NCBI GenBank assembly: GCA_025024175.1
Contig: QCXZ01000041.1
Span: 13,697,786 to 13,761,785, forward strand
Direction: 5' to 3'
Source of the DNA: Rhyzopertha dominica
Lineage: Eukaryota > Arthropoda > Insecta > Coleoptera > Bostrichidae
DNA: 64,000 nt
In this document: piece by piece, positions 9,048 through 19,234 of the stretch
How positions within the stretch are numbered: the first letter of the stretch is position 1
Layout: each line of letters begins with the position of its first letter
Notes under the pieces: generated by a model
Databases searched by the model: none
Told to the model about the DNA's origin: nothing
Seen by the model: only the letters and a program-made list of their open reading frames with translations
Made by a program: the position numbers and the translations under genes

Positions 9048-9479
9048 ATGGGTATTGATAAGTTTGGACGCGCCATCAGCTCTGAAGGTGCACAACCTTC
9101 TCATTCATCGCCTCTTACTTTTGGATACGTACTAACATCCGATGGAAATATTGATGTGCAAAAGAAACGCATATGCAACTTGACCAAACCTTTAAATCCG
9201 GAAGATGCAGTTACTAAGGAGTTTGTTGACGAAACGTTCAATGCATTAAAAGGGGAACTGCGAAAAAACGTTTACTTCTTGGAGAAGAAAATTGAATCGT
9301 TAGCTGCTCTGTCAAAAAGATTAAATACGAGCGGTGAAATAACGAATGCAAATAAATCGTTGCCCATTGAAAATAATGACATATCTGACGTATCCCATAA
9401 ACCACAACCAGAAGGTAGCAGTATACTTCCGAAATCTGTCGGTGAACAACTTAGTAATAAAAAACTTCGCACTTCATAA
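9048..9479 (+). CDS. fibre-like virion protein of the Polinton (hypothetical)
   Basis: A 143-codon frame starting MGIDKFGRAISSEG at ATG 9048. The block RICNLTKPLNPEDAVTKEFVDE strongly resembles the (I)xNLxxPxxxxDAVTKxYVD signature that recurs in phage tail fibres and viral fibre/spike shafts. It is followed by a predicted coiled coil (LKGELRKNVYFLEKKIESLAALSKRL) and a Ser/Asn-rich tail. The order (short N-terminal anchor, fibre signature, coiled coil) suits a trimeric virion appendage. I do not know a demonstrated function. The frame looks intact. Confidence 0.55.
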   Translation: MGIDKFGRAISSEGAQPSHSSPLTFGYVLTSDGNIDVQKKRICNLTKPLNPEDAVTKEFVDETFNALKGELRKNVYFLEKKIESLAALSKRLNTSGEITNANKSLPIENNDISDVSHKPQPEGSSILPKSVGEQLSNKKLRTS

Positions 9480-9525
9480 ATACGCATTGTATTCAGTTTT
9501 ACGGTTATTTTCTGAATAAATCGAA

Positions 9526-10452
9526 ATGAGTAAAGTTCAACTGGTGAACGAGCTACATACTCAGCCACGTCGTAATTTTAAGCGACGTACAGTGATAGTG
9601 AAAAGGACTTTTTGATCTCTGGCAAGCTGATTTGGTTGAAATGCAACCGTACGCCTCCGACAATAAAGGGTTCCGTTATCTGCTGACAGTCATCGATGCG
9701 TTTTCGAAATATGCTTGGGCAATACCTGTAAAAACAAATCTGGAAATGAAGTGGCTAAGGCGATGGAAAGCATTTTCGTTAAGAGATCATCATCAGCACC
9801 TGCCAATCTGCAAACCGATTTAGGAACAGAATTTTACAATATTCACTTTCAAAAGCTAATGAAAAAGTACAATATCAACCATTATTCTACGTATACCACC
9901 TTAAAGGCATCAATAGTGGAAAGGTTCAATAGAACTCTTAAAACATGGATGTGGAAACTCTTCAGTTTGAACGGAAATTACAAGTGGATAGACGTTCTGC
10001 AAGATTTGATTGATAAGTACAATAACACTGTCCATCGAACAATCAAAATGAAACCTGTCGATGTAAATAAAACCAATGAAAAGAAGCTGTTGAGTTCGGT
10101 ATACAGAAAAATTAAGACGTTTCCTTTGCCAAAGTTCAAAGTTGGGGACAAAGTCCGTATAAGCAAGTACAAACACCTTTTTGAAAAAGGTTACACTCCA
10201 AACTATACCACGGAGATTTTTGAAATTGAAAAAGTTAAAATTACCGACCCTGTTACGTATATACTCAAAGATTATCAAGGACAAACGATTCGCGGTAGCT
10301 TTTACGAACAAGAATTGTTAAAAGTCAGAAATCCCGATATGTATCTTATTCAAAAAATATTACGCAGAAAGGGTAACAAATTATTTGTAAAATGGTTGGG
10401 TTTCTCGAATAAACACAATTCGAGGATCGATAAATCTGATGTTTCCAGCTAA
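9526..10452 (+). pseudogene. Polinton DDE integrase with C-terminal chromodomain, two frameshifts
   Basis: ATG 9526 opens MSKVQLVNELHTQPRRNFKRR; the frame is lost at a T-run near 9609-9614. The second segment (LWQADLVEMQPYASDNKG, VIDAFSKYAWAIPVK) holds the first catalytic Asp (9629). A second shift near 9735-9790 leads to the third frame with LQTDLGTEFYN (Asp, 9817) and KASIVERFNRTLK (Glu, 9919), 33 residues apart. Then come KFKVGDKVRISKYKHLFEKGY (SH3-like) and a chromodomain-like MYLIQKILRRKGNKLFVKWLGF. In the chromodomain the usual Trp before I-D-K is Arg (NSRIDKSD). All three catalytic residues survive. It would insert the element, producing the 6-bp duplication. Homopolymer shifts could be assembly errors. 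Confidence 0.85.
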
Positions 10453-10779
10453 ATTTATGTTCATCGCATACTCCCTAATAAACAGGTGGATGATCAAGCG
10501 ATGCCGCAATATGGACCAGCATATATTGATGTAAGACGTGGAAAACAAACGTACACAATGTTTATTTCAAAATAAATATTCTAATGTATATATTTTATAA
10601 TCAATAAACAGCATGTAAAAGTGTTTATTTGTTAGATTGCTAATAAAACCAACAAACACTCGCACTAAAGTGTCAGTCTGCTTAGAATGGCGTTCCTAAG
10701 CACAAGTCTGCTAATTTTTGCTGCTTTAGTAAATGATACATTCATTTTGCATCACGGAATTAATAACGTAGTCAAGTAC
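10453..10779 (+). other. integrase 3' flank with a short open segment
   Basis: Contains a 30-codon open stretch (about 10480-10575; QAMPQYGPAYIDVRRGKQ) ending at TAA next to an AATAAA signal (about 10570). It could be a 3' exon or a relic of another Polinton gene, but it is too short to assign. The remainder is AT-rich and leads into the right TIR. Confidence 0.3.
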
Positions 10780-11431
10780 TGTGCTTAAAGAACCTATTTT
10801 TTTACTTAATCATTTTGTATTTAATCAATAAAGTAAATTAGTTCATCACTCTAGTTTCATTTAAACGTCCCGCCCTNCCCATACCTTTGTATGCAACCAG
10901 TACCTTAATCAGACGGGGGTCGCTAATCGAGCACGTGAATGTTTGCACGCACCCAGAACGTGTTTACGCGTTTAGAACTTGGTCTCGCGCAGGATACTCT
11001 TTCGAGAACGTTTGCACGCACCCATAACGAGTTCACGCGTTTAGAACTTGGTCGAGTGCAGGAAACCCTTCCGAGAACCTTTGCACGCGTCAAGAATAAG
11101 TTCGCAGGTCCGTAACTCAGATCAAGGCGACTGCTAATTAACAACTTTTTATCAGGTTTGAACTAATTTTTACTTAAAAATAGATTTGCGATAACCCTTA
11201 TCACTTTTGAACTATTTTTTAATTAAAATACATTTGCGATAACCTATTGCGATAACCTTTTGCGATAACGTGCACTAGATGCGGGTCCGTTGCCCATCAG
11301 TAGAGCGCTTGCTAGAACCAGCTCGCCCATAAGAAATTCGCCGTGAGGATCAACTTTTCTGATCCTCAATGCTTTTAAGATGGGATCAAAAGTGATCCTC
11401 ACTGGCTTTGAACCGATAGATTCCTACTACT
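10780..11431 (-). repeat. Polinton right terminal inverted repeat
   Basis: Reverse-complement partner of 3311-3962, the same 652-bp length. It carries the mirror of the 69-bp repeat, the GGTTATCGCAA copies and the GATC hairpin, and ends TTCCTACTACT directly before the duplication GTTGTT (11432-11437). There is one N (10877). Confidence 0.95.
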
Positions 11432-11486
11432 GTTGTTGTACGGAACATTTGGGATTCCTTTGCACTTTCATCAATCGTTCTGGTTT

Positions 11487-11693
11487 TTAATATTTAACAC
11501 CACCGGTTTCGTCAAAGCGTTGTAATGTTTTAATAACTGTTGATCTGGCAATTGGTTCACGATCTTCATGAATTACATTGGAGAGTGCAACTACTTCCGA
11601 ATAACTTCGCATTCTATCTCCATCACCAATCATCATCAAAATTTCGAAGCGATCATGTTCGGTTAACTGAGGCATTGCGATTGCAAATAACAA
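11487..11693 (-). pseudogene. mariner-like transposase, N-terminal part
   Basis: The frame MPQLTEHDRFEILMMIGDGD ... ARSTVIKTLQRFDETGGVK is the helix-turn-helix DNA-binding start of the transposase whose catalytic part lies at 2545-3304. The coding sequence continues towards the Polinton insertion point and resumes on the other side. The preceding 11694-12067 is the 5' non-coding region and terminal inverted repeat. Confidence 0.8.
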
Positions 11694-12316
11694 AGTGAAA
11701 GAAAATTGAAACCAGTCAGGAAGAAAATGGAGACGCCTGGAGTTTTTGTTCTTACTTAGCGAGAACGAATATGGTTTTTATCCCGAAGTTTTTTGCAAAA
11801 CCCAAGTTTGTTATCACACTTTTCTCGACTCAGAAACGATAAATTGTACAAGTGTGATACATTTTTGAAATCAGGAAAAATATGCTTTTCAATGATGTGC
11901 CTTTTGACCCCCTTCCCATTAAGAAAATGCAGCTTGCTCCCATATCTCGGAAACGAAAGTTGCACGGAGTTGCAAAAATTCCAGAAAATGCATTTTAATT
12001 ACCCATAGGCCCATGCACAATTTCAGAAAAATCGGTCGAACAGAACCTGCAATATCCTGCGACCCTGTATAAAAAAATAGGTGTGCTATTACAAATCTAT
12101 TCGCGGCTGCTTTTATTTTGCAAACACAATTGATTCATTCACGAAAACCGCAGACATTTATGTTTGCTAATCTCACAATCGCCATCAAAATTGGACGCCC
12201 TCCTCAAATTGGAACATTTTATAACCACTTTATGCAAGTGTAAGTTTATGGATACTTGCCAAGTCTTGCGCATTAAAAAAAAATTAAAAAAAGGCAGTTT
12301 GAATTATTGAACTTAC

Positions 12317-12701
12317 CTACTAATATACTATACTCGACACTAAACGGGTACAAATATGGCGAGAAGTTCTGATATATTATGCTCATCCCCTCATCGCTGT
12401 CGCAGTACGCCGTGAATACCCTGGTCGATATATTGAGATAGCGCTTCAATTCATCCGCACCCCTTTTGCTATACGAAGACAGGGGTAAGGCAAGAGGCTG
12501 ATCAAGGTCCCTTGCGAAGGACGTTTCCGACATCCTATTTATAGACTCCGCTTCTTCATAGTCTTTGTCGTACTCGTCGTCGTAGCCGGCCATCGATTCC
12601 ATGGTTTCCCTTATTATCGTCCACACCCAGAAGCATAAGCTTGATGAGATGCAGTGCATTATTCCAAACCGTGCAAGTTCGACGTTTTTGTTGATTATCA
12701 C
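12317..12701 (-). CDS. otopetrin-type proton channel, coding exon 8
   Basis: Acceptor TTTTCTAG before 12701 and donor GTAG/GTAAGT after 12317 on the minus strand. It encodes VIINKNVELARFGIMHCISS and LCFWVWTIIRET (a membrane helix), a long acidic loop (YDDEYDKDYEEAES), and QNFSPYLYPFSVEYSILV at the start of the next helix. The F-G-I-M-H-C and YP(F)S(V)EYS(I) blocks are hallmarks of otopetrins, 12-helix plasma-membrane proton channels. The exon ends in phase 1. No downstream exon was found within the window, so roughly the C-terminal half of the protein lies beyond the left edge. Confidence 0.88.
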
Positions 12702-13911
12702 CTAGAAAACGGAAATTGGGTATTTGCCATGTATTTATTTTTTATTAAATTGCATATTAATAGGTAGCATCTAATCCACAAAACAGCTGTGACAGCTTAT
12801 AAATTCCAAAAAATGGATCGTAAGATTTTTTTTTTAATATTAAAAATGTGAATATTTAAAGGGACCTCCAAAACGCGAACATATTGGCCGTGACGTCAGG
12901 TGTCTTGTAAATGGCCGCTTGTTTACATGTGGGGTCAGCGCGTCATGCGTCAGCCTCAGCCCGTCAATTTATCAGTTTGTTGTTTGCGTTCATTTTGTGA
13001 CAAGCGAATTAAAATACGCCAAGAAAAAGTGAAATACTTATGAGTTATGACTTCTGAAGGCATGTTCATTGTTATGGAATTTGTGTACAGCGACGAGCGG
13101 TTCAACGCGGCGGAGATGAGGAACTTAAAAGCAACAGCATAAGTGAACCTTAATTTGATCACTGTGGGTTGTTGGAAGCATACTATTTGTAAACATAAAA
13201 ATGTAAGAATCTTTATTATAACATTTCCCTCTATTAACTTAAAACGCATATAATTTTTCACATCCTCTTCAAGCTATAATAAAATGGAAACTGAATGGTA
13301 AACACTTATAACTTCAAAAAGAATAATAAAACTTACAGTAAGAATTAAGATGATCTTCACAACAGAAAAACAAACTTTGCGATTTCGGCATATCACGTTT
13401 AGGGACCTTAAACAACTTTTTCATACGTTGATAATCTCGAGAAACGGTTACAAAAATTTTGTTAGCTGTACTGACTTATATACTTTTATAACCATATACA
13501 AAACAACACTTTTTTTTTGTTTTCCATACATAATAGATGCTGTTGAAACTACACATATCACTTTTTGGTGCGATCTTTTACACCGTCATTTCAATAACCA
13601 CCACACAAAAGCTTTTCCAATACGAGAATGATACTACACCATTTAACAGCACGCTCCTCGGTAATGTTTACGTGATACTTGACGTCACGAGTTGAATAAC
13701 ATTGGATAGAAGCGTTTTGGCGGTGACTCCTAAGATTCGAATTTAAGACCTGAAATTCTCTACCCACAAATATTTTTTTGTTTTTTTTTTAATATGGCGT
13801 GCGATATATATGCACTTCAAGATTCATTTTACGTAATTTAAAAAAAAAGTGATAATACTCAATTATGTTAAGTGAAATGAAGCGGGCCCGATTGTTGCTT
13901 TAGATACTTAC
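12702..13911. other. otopetrin intron with a degenerate inverted-repeat element
   Basis: Intron between exons 7 and 8. Around 12857-12930 (CTCCAAAACGC, GTGACGTCA, CTTGTAAA) there is an imperfect inverted match to about 13660-13735 (GTTTACGTGATACTTGACGTCAC, AGCGTTTTGGCGGTGACTCC), suggesting an old foldback element of roughly 880 bp. No coding sequence recognised. Confidence 0.4.
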
Positions 13912-14087
13912 ATTGGAATATTTAAAGATGAAGTAGAGTAGGAAGAATGAGTAAACTGGATAAATGAAATCCAGGACTAGAGTTACTACACTGGTACATT
14001 CGTAGAATCCGTCGCTGTCGCTAGTTAGGAAGACTATTTGGTATCCTAACAGTAAACCACTGTGGATCAAGTGCCCTAGGCAGAAAA
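13912..14087 (-). CDS. otopetrin-type proton channel, coding exon 7
   Basis: A 176-bp exon with acceptor CTTTGCAG and donor AAT/GTAAGT on the minus strand. It encodes FCLGHLIHSGLLLGYQIVF, a helix with the FCFGHLIH-like otopetrin block, then a Ser/Asp loop, then TLVLDFIYPVYSFFLLYFIF, the next helix with the conserved PxYS element, and KYSN. Phase in and out agrees with exons 6 and 8. Confidence 0.88.
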
Positions 14088-14150
14088 CTGCAAAGAAAAA
14101 AGCAAGTGTGTTATATGTTACCTATTTGTTAGCCAAAAAGCCCAACTTAC

Positions 14151-14418
14151 CTGCTGCTCCAAGCTTCAAATAAAAATTCCCAGCATGCCGCCCTTTGCTA
14201 AGACAATAATAATGCGGAAGCGATGTAGCAACTTTTACAGCTTCAGGTAGCGAAATGTTCAGCTGGTACTCCCCATCGGGGGACTGGTGCAGTTCTACTT
14301 GATGCTCCTTCTCCATTAGACTGTGGAATTTGTTCTTCTTGTTGATAAACACTCTAATATCTATGATGAGGTACAGCAGGAACGAGAACGCTACGGCTAC
14401 CAGGTACAAACTGAAACT
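14151..14418 (-). CDS. otopetrin-type proton channel, coding exon 6
   Basis: A 268-bp exon. The acceptor CCTATTTAG is at about 14420 and the donor GCAG/GTAAGT lies after 14151. It encodes SFSLYLVAVAFSFLLYLIID (second helix), a cytosolic loop with a KK-rich stretch, and SLPHYYCLSKGRHAGNFYLK, the strongly conserved re-entry into helix 3 (GRHAGSFYLKLGA type). Only a 52-bp intron separates it from exon 5. It ends in phase 1, matching exon 7. Confidence 0.87.
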
Positions 14419-14470
14419 CTAAATAGGAAGGGGTTGGTGGAAGTGATGAAATTCGACGTGGAACGCTTAC

Positions 14471-14579
14471 CTCCGCTACAGGACTGTTTCCTACTAGAAC
14501 GTCGCTTATATATATAACTAAACCTAGGGTTACTATGAATAGAGCGTATATACAGCTGAGGATTGTTGTCAGGTACGTC
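14471..14579 (-). CDS. otopetrin-type proton channel, coding exon 5
   Basis: A 109-bp exon with acceptor TTATTTTCAG and donor GGAG/GTAAGC on the minus strand. It encodes TYLTTILSCIYALFIVTLGL and VIYISDVL, the first membrane helix of the channel, ending NSPVAE. It takes up phase 2 from exon 4 (the AG/G codon gives Arg) and ends in phase 0. Confidence 0.85.
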
Positions 14580-14670
14580 CTGAAAATAATAAAGATAATC
14601 GTTAAATGGTCTAGAAGGCTTCGATTGTATTGGACATAAATGGTTTATAGTCAGAACTAAATACTAAATA

Positions 14671-15026
14671 CAGGGCTTCTATAAATGAATCATGCATCCA
14701 GGGCGCTTATGGAAATTATCGATTTGCCACCTCTCAGGAAAGTGACTTATACTTGTCATCTGTCGATTTTTGAATTATTTGATATGTTTTAATATGAGAA
14801 AACGCCCGGTAGTTTGTATTTTCAACATATTCTGTAATGTTTTGTGGGATAATTAACTTTAAGGTAGCAGAAAGCTCACATTTCGGAGCTGTGGGGTGAC
14901 AATGATCTGCACCCTTCACTACTATCGCCGTGCATATTGTAGCTTGGCAACAGTTACAAAAAGGCGGCACAAAGAATTCATAAATCAACGCCGCCCGCGT
15001 TGACTGAATCATTTATAGAAGCCCTG
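14671..15026. mobile_element. TA-flanked MITE, copy 1
   Basis: 356 bp with terminal inverted repeats CAGGGCTTCTATAAATGA / TCATTTATAGAAGCCCTG, flanked by TA on both sides (14669-14670, 15027-15028). A diverged copy sits at 48100-48475. No transposase is encoded; the 92-codon minus-strand frame inside is not conserved in the second copy. It is a Tc1/mariner-type non-autonomous element within the otopetrin intron. Confidence 0.85.
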
Positions 15027-15949
15027 TACATTATGTACTAATATTGTACTGTATTTCTCACCAGCACTAAGCAAACGGAGCTGATATATTTTCAACAAAC
15101 TGTGCAAAAGTATACGAGGGTGAAAGTGCAAAAGTGATAAAAACATCTTCAACAGTTTGTTGCAGTTAGCCACTGCTATCGCAAAGGCATTATTTAAAAA
15201 TTAACGGAAGTATATGGTATTCACTGCTGAATTCCAGAACATTTTTTCTGTACCTGTATACTTCCATTGATTTTTTTTAACCTCTTAAAGATGTTTAACA
15301 GATTCTTGTATGTTACTTTCAAAATCCTTTCGCGTGATTTTAAAAATAAAATACTTTAACACCTGTTAAATGGTTCAATGGCACAAGACATAAGACTGGT
15401 AGAAGCTATATTCTACTATTACATCAATTATTTTCAGCAGAAAATAGATCAACCGAGAACTTAATATGTACATTGATTAATTATCTTAAATGCGATAAAC
15501 TTGTCCTGAAATGAGCCTATAACATTCATAAACTTATAGATTATACTTGATAACAGTATACAAAACAACTTTAGAATCCGCTGTTTCTTATTGTAACATC
15601 GGGAAGCTTGGTACTCATGCCCGCGGCAGCTCAACGTTGCATCTAATTTGCCTACATGTTGCTTATTATTTCGGTATTTACATATATTTATATCTTTCCT
15701 TTTCTTTAGTGAGCAGTATAGAATGCCAGAAAAACTTAGATGTAGTTAATTTTCTTAATTACAACTTAGGATATCTTACGCACATACCGGTGTTTAGTCA
15801 TCCAAGTGCGTTTAGTTATGTATTTCACTTTGTTTACAACTATGTTTATTGTATTATTGTAACTCAAGTTATATCCTTACTTTGGCTCATTGGAAGAGAA
15901 TACTGATTCAATATCCAACATAGTCTACCCGCCTATAACCTCGGGATAC
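15027..15949. other. otopetrin intron 4, no gene recognised
   Basis: AT-rich intronic sequence. A 119-codon plus-strand frame (15547-15906) shows hydrophobic runs but no family landmarks. It is most likely chance or the eroded 5' part of the Penelope-like element that follows. Confidence 0.4.
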
Positions 15950-17150
15950 GTAGATAAAATATTCAGAGCATCTGCTCCCACTTTCACAATTATTGTAGAT
16001 TTAATAGCTGTACTATGATCGGAAAAAAAGTTTGTATTTATTAAAGAAATTATCATTACCTTTATGTTAAAGGTTTGTTAAAAACTTTAAAATTCCAAAA
16101 GATTGCTCCCTTATTTCTTTTGATGTAAACAATTTATTTCCTTCCATTCCTCCAAAAGATTGCTTAAAAATCTTAAGTAACCTACTTAATCAAAATTGAA
16201 ATCTTTATTACATAAAAATAATTTGGTTTCGTTAACGGAATGCATTAAATCAAAATTGTTTCTCTTCTCATGTTAGCTTCTGGTACCCTTACGTAGATGA
16301 TGTTTTATATCTTTTCCTGGATAATTAGTTTAATCTAAATTATTTTCTTACTCTTGTAAACTGCTTGCATGCTTCTATAAATTTCAGTTATGAAACAAAT
16401 TAATAACCAGATTCCCTTTTTAGACTTATTAATTTCACGTAACGAATCTTCTTCCTGACAATGTTATTTCTTATTTTTCTTTATAAACTCATTCACACAA
16501 AATGGAAGTTTTTCATTCACTTTTTAACCGACTTCGAAAGAGAACTGAATGTTATTCTCCAAATTGCTTTCAATGACGATTTTTTTTAAATTATTTAATA
16601 GAAAAACTCCTATAAATATCTAACAAAATTAAAATTTCCTTTATTTGCCACTTATTTTGATGAAAAAGTTAAGGTTTGGTTTCCCCTTAAGTTTGCTGGT
16701 CATGTCTCGGTTAGCCTGTTTGAATTATTTTCTTCTCATGGATAAATATTGCTTTTCCTACGTAGGCAGTGTGTTTTCCCGTTTTGCCCGTAATAAAGAC
16801 CTAATTTCTGTTTTAAATCAATCAGGCGTTTATAGTTTTCCATACAATTTTTGCAATTCCGTTTATGTTGGACAAACGGGTAGATGGTTTTTAATTAGAG
16901 GTAGGGAACATTTAAAAGAATACGAAAAATATATAAATACAGATATTGTACAACAAAGCCTTCGTTAGCTAACCATTTATTGTTAAATAAGCACACTGCT
17001 AATGGATATGGAAATCTTAGAAATTTATAAAATCACGAGTGAACAAAATTTTACTATAATAATTTTTGTAATTTCAGTTGTCCATTTCTAGATTATTTGG
17101 TCTAAATTAATATTACGTTTGTGTTGCTGTTTTCTTTTTGGTTAGAAGTC
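15950..17150 (+). pseudogene. Penelope-like retroelement, RT and GIY-YIG remnants
   Basis: Fragments in several frames appear in family order. FKIPKDCSLISFDVNNLFPS (about 16080-16150) is an RT fingers/palm block. WYPYVDDVLYL (16281-16313) is the RT catalytic YxDD motif. QIPFLDLLISR lies near 16410. In the 107-codon frame 16645-16968, SGVYSFPYNF...SVYVGQTGRW..RGREHLKEYEK is the GIY-YIG endonuclease typical of Penelope elements. Many stops and shifts show it is dead. Boundaries are approximate. Confidence 0.75.
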
Positions 17151-19230
17151 AAGTTTGCTTGTTCCTAAACTTTTGACAGTGTCAAAGTTCTCGCTTTTTT
17201 TTTCTTTGTAATGTATGGTAAGCTTTAAGTGAAGTAGTAATAGTGTGTATAGCAAGAAATTTTAAAAACTTGTTAACATACAAATTGGTTACCCAGTAAA
17301 CACAAGATAAGCTACATTTCCCTTTATTATCAAGAAAACGTTAAATATTCAATATTTTTGTAGTATCTCAAGATAAACTTTGTAAGGACTGGAACCGGAA
17401 TGATCTATTTTTTTGGCTTTATAATTGATTAGTGATCGAAACCAGACTATGCTGACAAATGCCAAATAATAATAAAGGAACGTCATTTAATGCAGCTGTT
17501 TTGATTTTAATTAAACCAATACAAACAATTGTCGAAATAGCCATCATCGTCCATCTCCAACTTCAAAAGAAAATCTGTTGTATTCAAAATGCTGTACACC
17601 GATAACGATCATTTTTCGATATCTTCTTGAAACTAATGCTACTGATTATGCATTTACTTTCAAATTCTCTTGATACCCTATAAGCACTATTTTACGTAAA
17701 CAGCTAGGCTTTCTACGTATGTTGGGACGTGTATGTCAGACAAAAATAAGCTTATGTGACGAGTTAATCTCACTCCTTAACAAGATCTTTATGTTACTCC
17801 AGTTTAATTCAATAATGCTATAAGCTCGTCTNGTAGACATGTTCAAGCACAATGAACAGGTTTGTTGTAGAATATATCGTTTCATCAAGTTTGACCTTCG
17901 GCTTCCTTAAAATATAAAGCGGCTAAATATGATACCTATCTTGAATTTTCACTTCCATAGCAAAATAATTGATAACATTTTTCATATTGTCCTCTTATAG
18001 TGGGCCGTTAAATGTTGAGAATTTTAATGTACCCTTTTGCCGTGCATAAGTAATCCCTCGCTTTATTGCAATTTTTCTAATTTTAAGCCTTTATCAATGT
18101 GGATATTGTCATTTGTTATAAAGTGGAACGCAATTTGAAATATTCGAATAGAATCTCCATTTGTAACGGGGCAAAGCATATTACCCCACTTTGCAGCTAT
18201 TTTGCCAGAGCCGCCTTGTCTGTGGAAAGCAATATTACAATTTGGAGTCGCACATCGCCCATTGTATTCATATGGACACGACGATTTAGCAACCATATCG
18301 CATTTTAACAGTAATTGTACTGCTGGAAGGGCTAATCACATTCGCTATTGTTGGACGGCGCCGCATGTTTAGTCGACTAATATGAGACTTCAGCTACCAA
18401 AAGACTTTGATCTATATATAAGTATTAATTGAAATTATGCAGGTGATGATATAAGTATAAGTCAATTCTATTTCTATAAAACGAGTGTTAACGTAACACT
18501 AGTAAGCAATACGATTGGTATGCCTTTTAAAATTAGCTAAAAGGAAAATGTATGTGAGGAAGAAAGGGATATTCCATTTTCTAACACTACGCTGGATAGT
18601 AAGCCAATGCAATCCTTCGGGGTATTGTAAATCCCTCACAGCTATATATAGATACAGTATATAACATCTGATAATCTACTCTTGTGGCAAAACACAGTTC
18701 TTTAGAAATCCCTAGATCCTGAATACTTTTGTTATATTTTAAAGATACAAAAATATACAGAAGTTATTTGTAGAAATTATAATAAGGAACGTAATGGCGT
18801 AAACAACTTATCAGCACAATAATGTGTTACTTAGATATAACAAGGATTCACATATTTTTTTAAATAGAAACCATAGTTGACATTGACATAATCAGAATAT
18901 AGGTATGTAGTTTAACGTGTAAATTGCAATAAATAAAATGTTTGGAAATTTTGTATTGATTTACATCAAAACAACTTCTTTTTGAAGACTGGTTTTAAGA
19001 GCTTATCCTCAAACAAATAACTGTAGTTGCCAGTATTTCGTAAACAAAATATATTTTTACAATTTGTAGGTATCTAAAATTGTAGAAAATCATGAAACGC
19101 ATATTTGAATAGGTTCCCAGAGAGACGTTAAACAGATTCCATAACCGAAATCCTTTTCAAAACCTAATGTGGCAGCGGATTAAAACAAACATTCGATTTG
19201 CAAAGAAAGATTTTTCGAGAAAAAATATTT
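17151..19230. other. otopetrin intron 4, no gene recognised
   Basis: AT-rich. Overlapping short frames near 18063-18308 on both strands show no recognisable motif. No splice-consistent exon found. Confidence 0.45.
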
Positions 19231-19234
19231 TTGC

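Larger units (their letters stand above)
3311..11431. mobile_element. compact Polinton/Maverick endogenous virus-like element lacking DNA polymerase B
   Basis: An 8,121-bp element with 652-bp terminal inverted repeats, ends 5'-AGTAGTAGGAA and TTCCTACTACT-3', and an exact 6-bp target duplication GTTGTT (3305-3310 and 11432-11437). AG/CT ends and 6-bp duplications are hallmarks of Polintons. Genes in order: major capsid candidate (-), penton-like protein (-), adenain-type protease (-), A32-type packaging ATPase (+), iterated repeat array, conserved arthropod protein (+), fibre-like protein (+), chromodomain integrase (+). No B-family polymerase frame or motif fits in the remaining gaps. Canonical Polintons are 15-20 kb and carry PolB, so this is either a distinct compact lineage or a derivative that depends on a helper for replication. 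The identification is firm; whether the lineage has been described I cannot tell. Confidence 0.93.
2081..12067 (-). mobile_element. mariner-like transposon with long TIRs, interrupted by a Polinton
   Basis: The left end CAGGGTCGC (2081) mirrors the right end GCGACCCTG (to 12067), and both are flanked by TA (2079-2080, 12068-12069). The inverted repeat continues inwards for roughly 400 bp on each side; for example GTGCATGGG, TAATTAAAATGCATTTTCTGGAA and GGTCAAAAGGCACATCATTGAAAA-like stretches occur in both arms. The 5' end is at right: transposase N-terminus 11693-11487, then the Polinton insertion, then the catalytic part 3304-2545. Without the Polinton and one duplication the element is about 1.86 kb. 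The transposase is broken by several frameshifts and stops, so the element is dead. Confidence 0.85.

Noticed and set aside
3311..11431. Hidden DNA polymerase B in the Polinton
   Set aside because: I looked in all frames for a long frame or polymerase motifs; the seven genes, the array and the TIRs account for nearly the whole length, and the largest unassigned gap is under 350 bp.
18063..18308. Overlapping 70-77 codon frames on both strands
   Set aside because: No motif, no splice support; likely chance.
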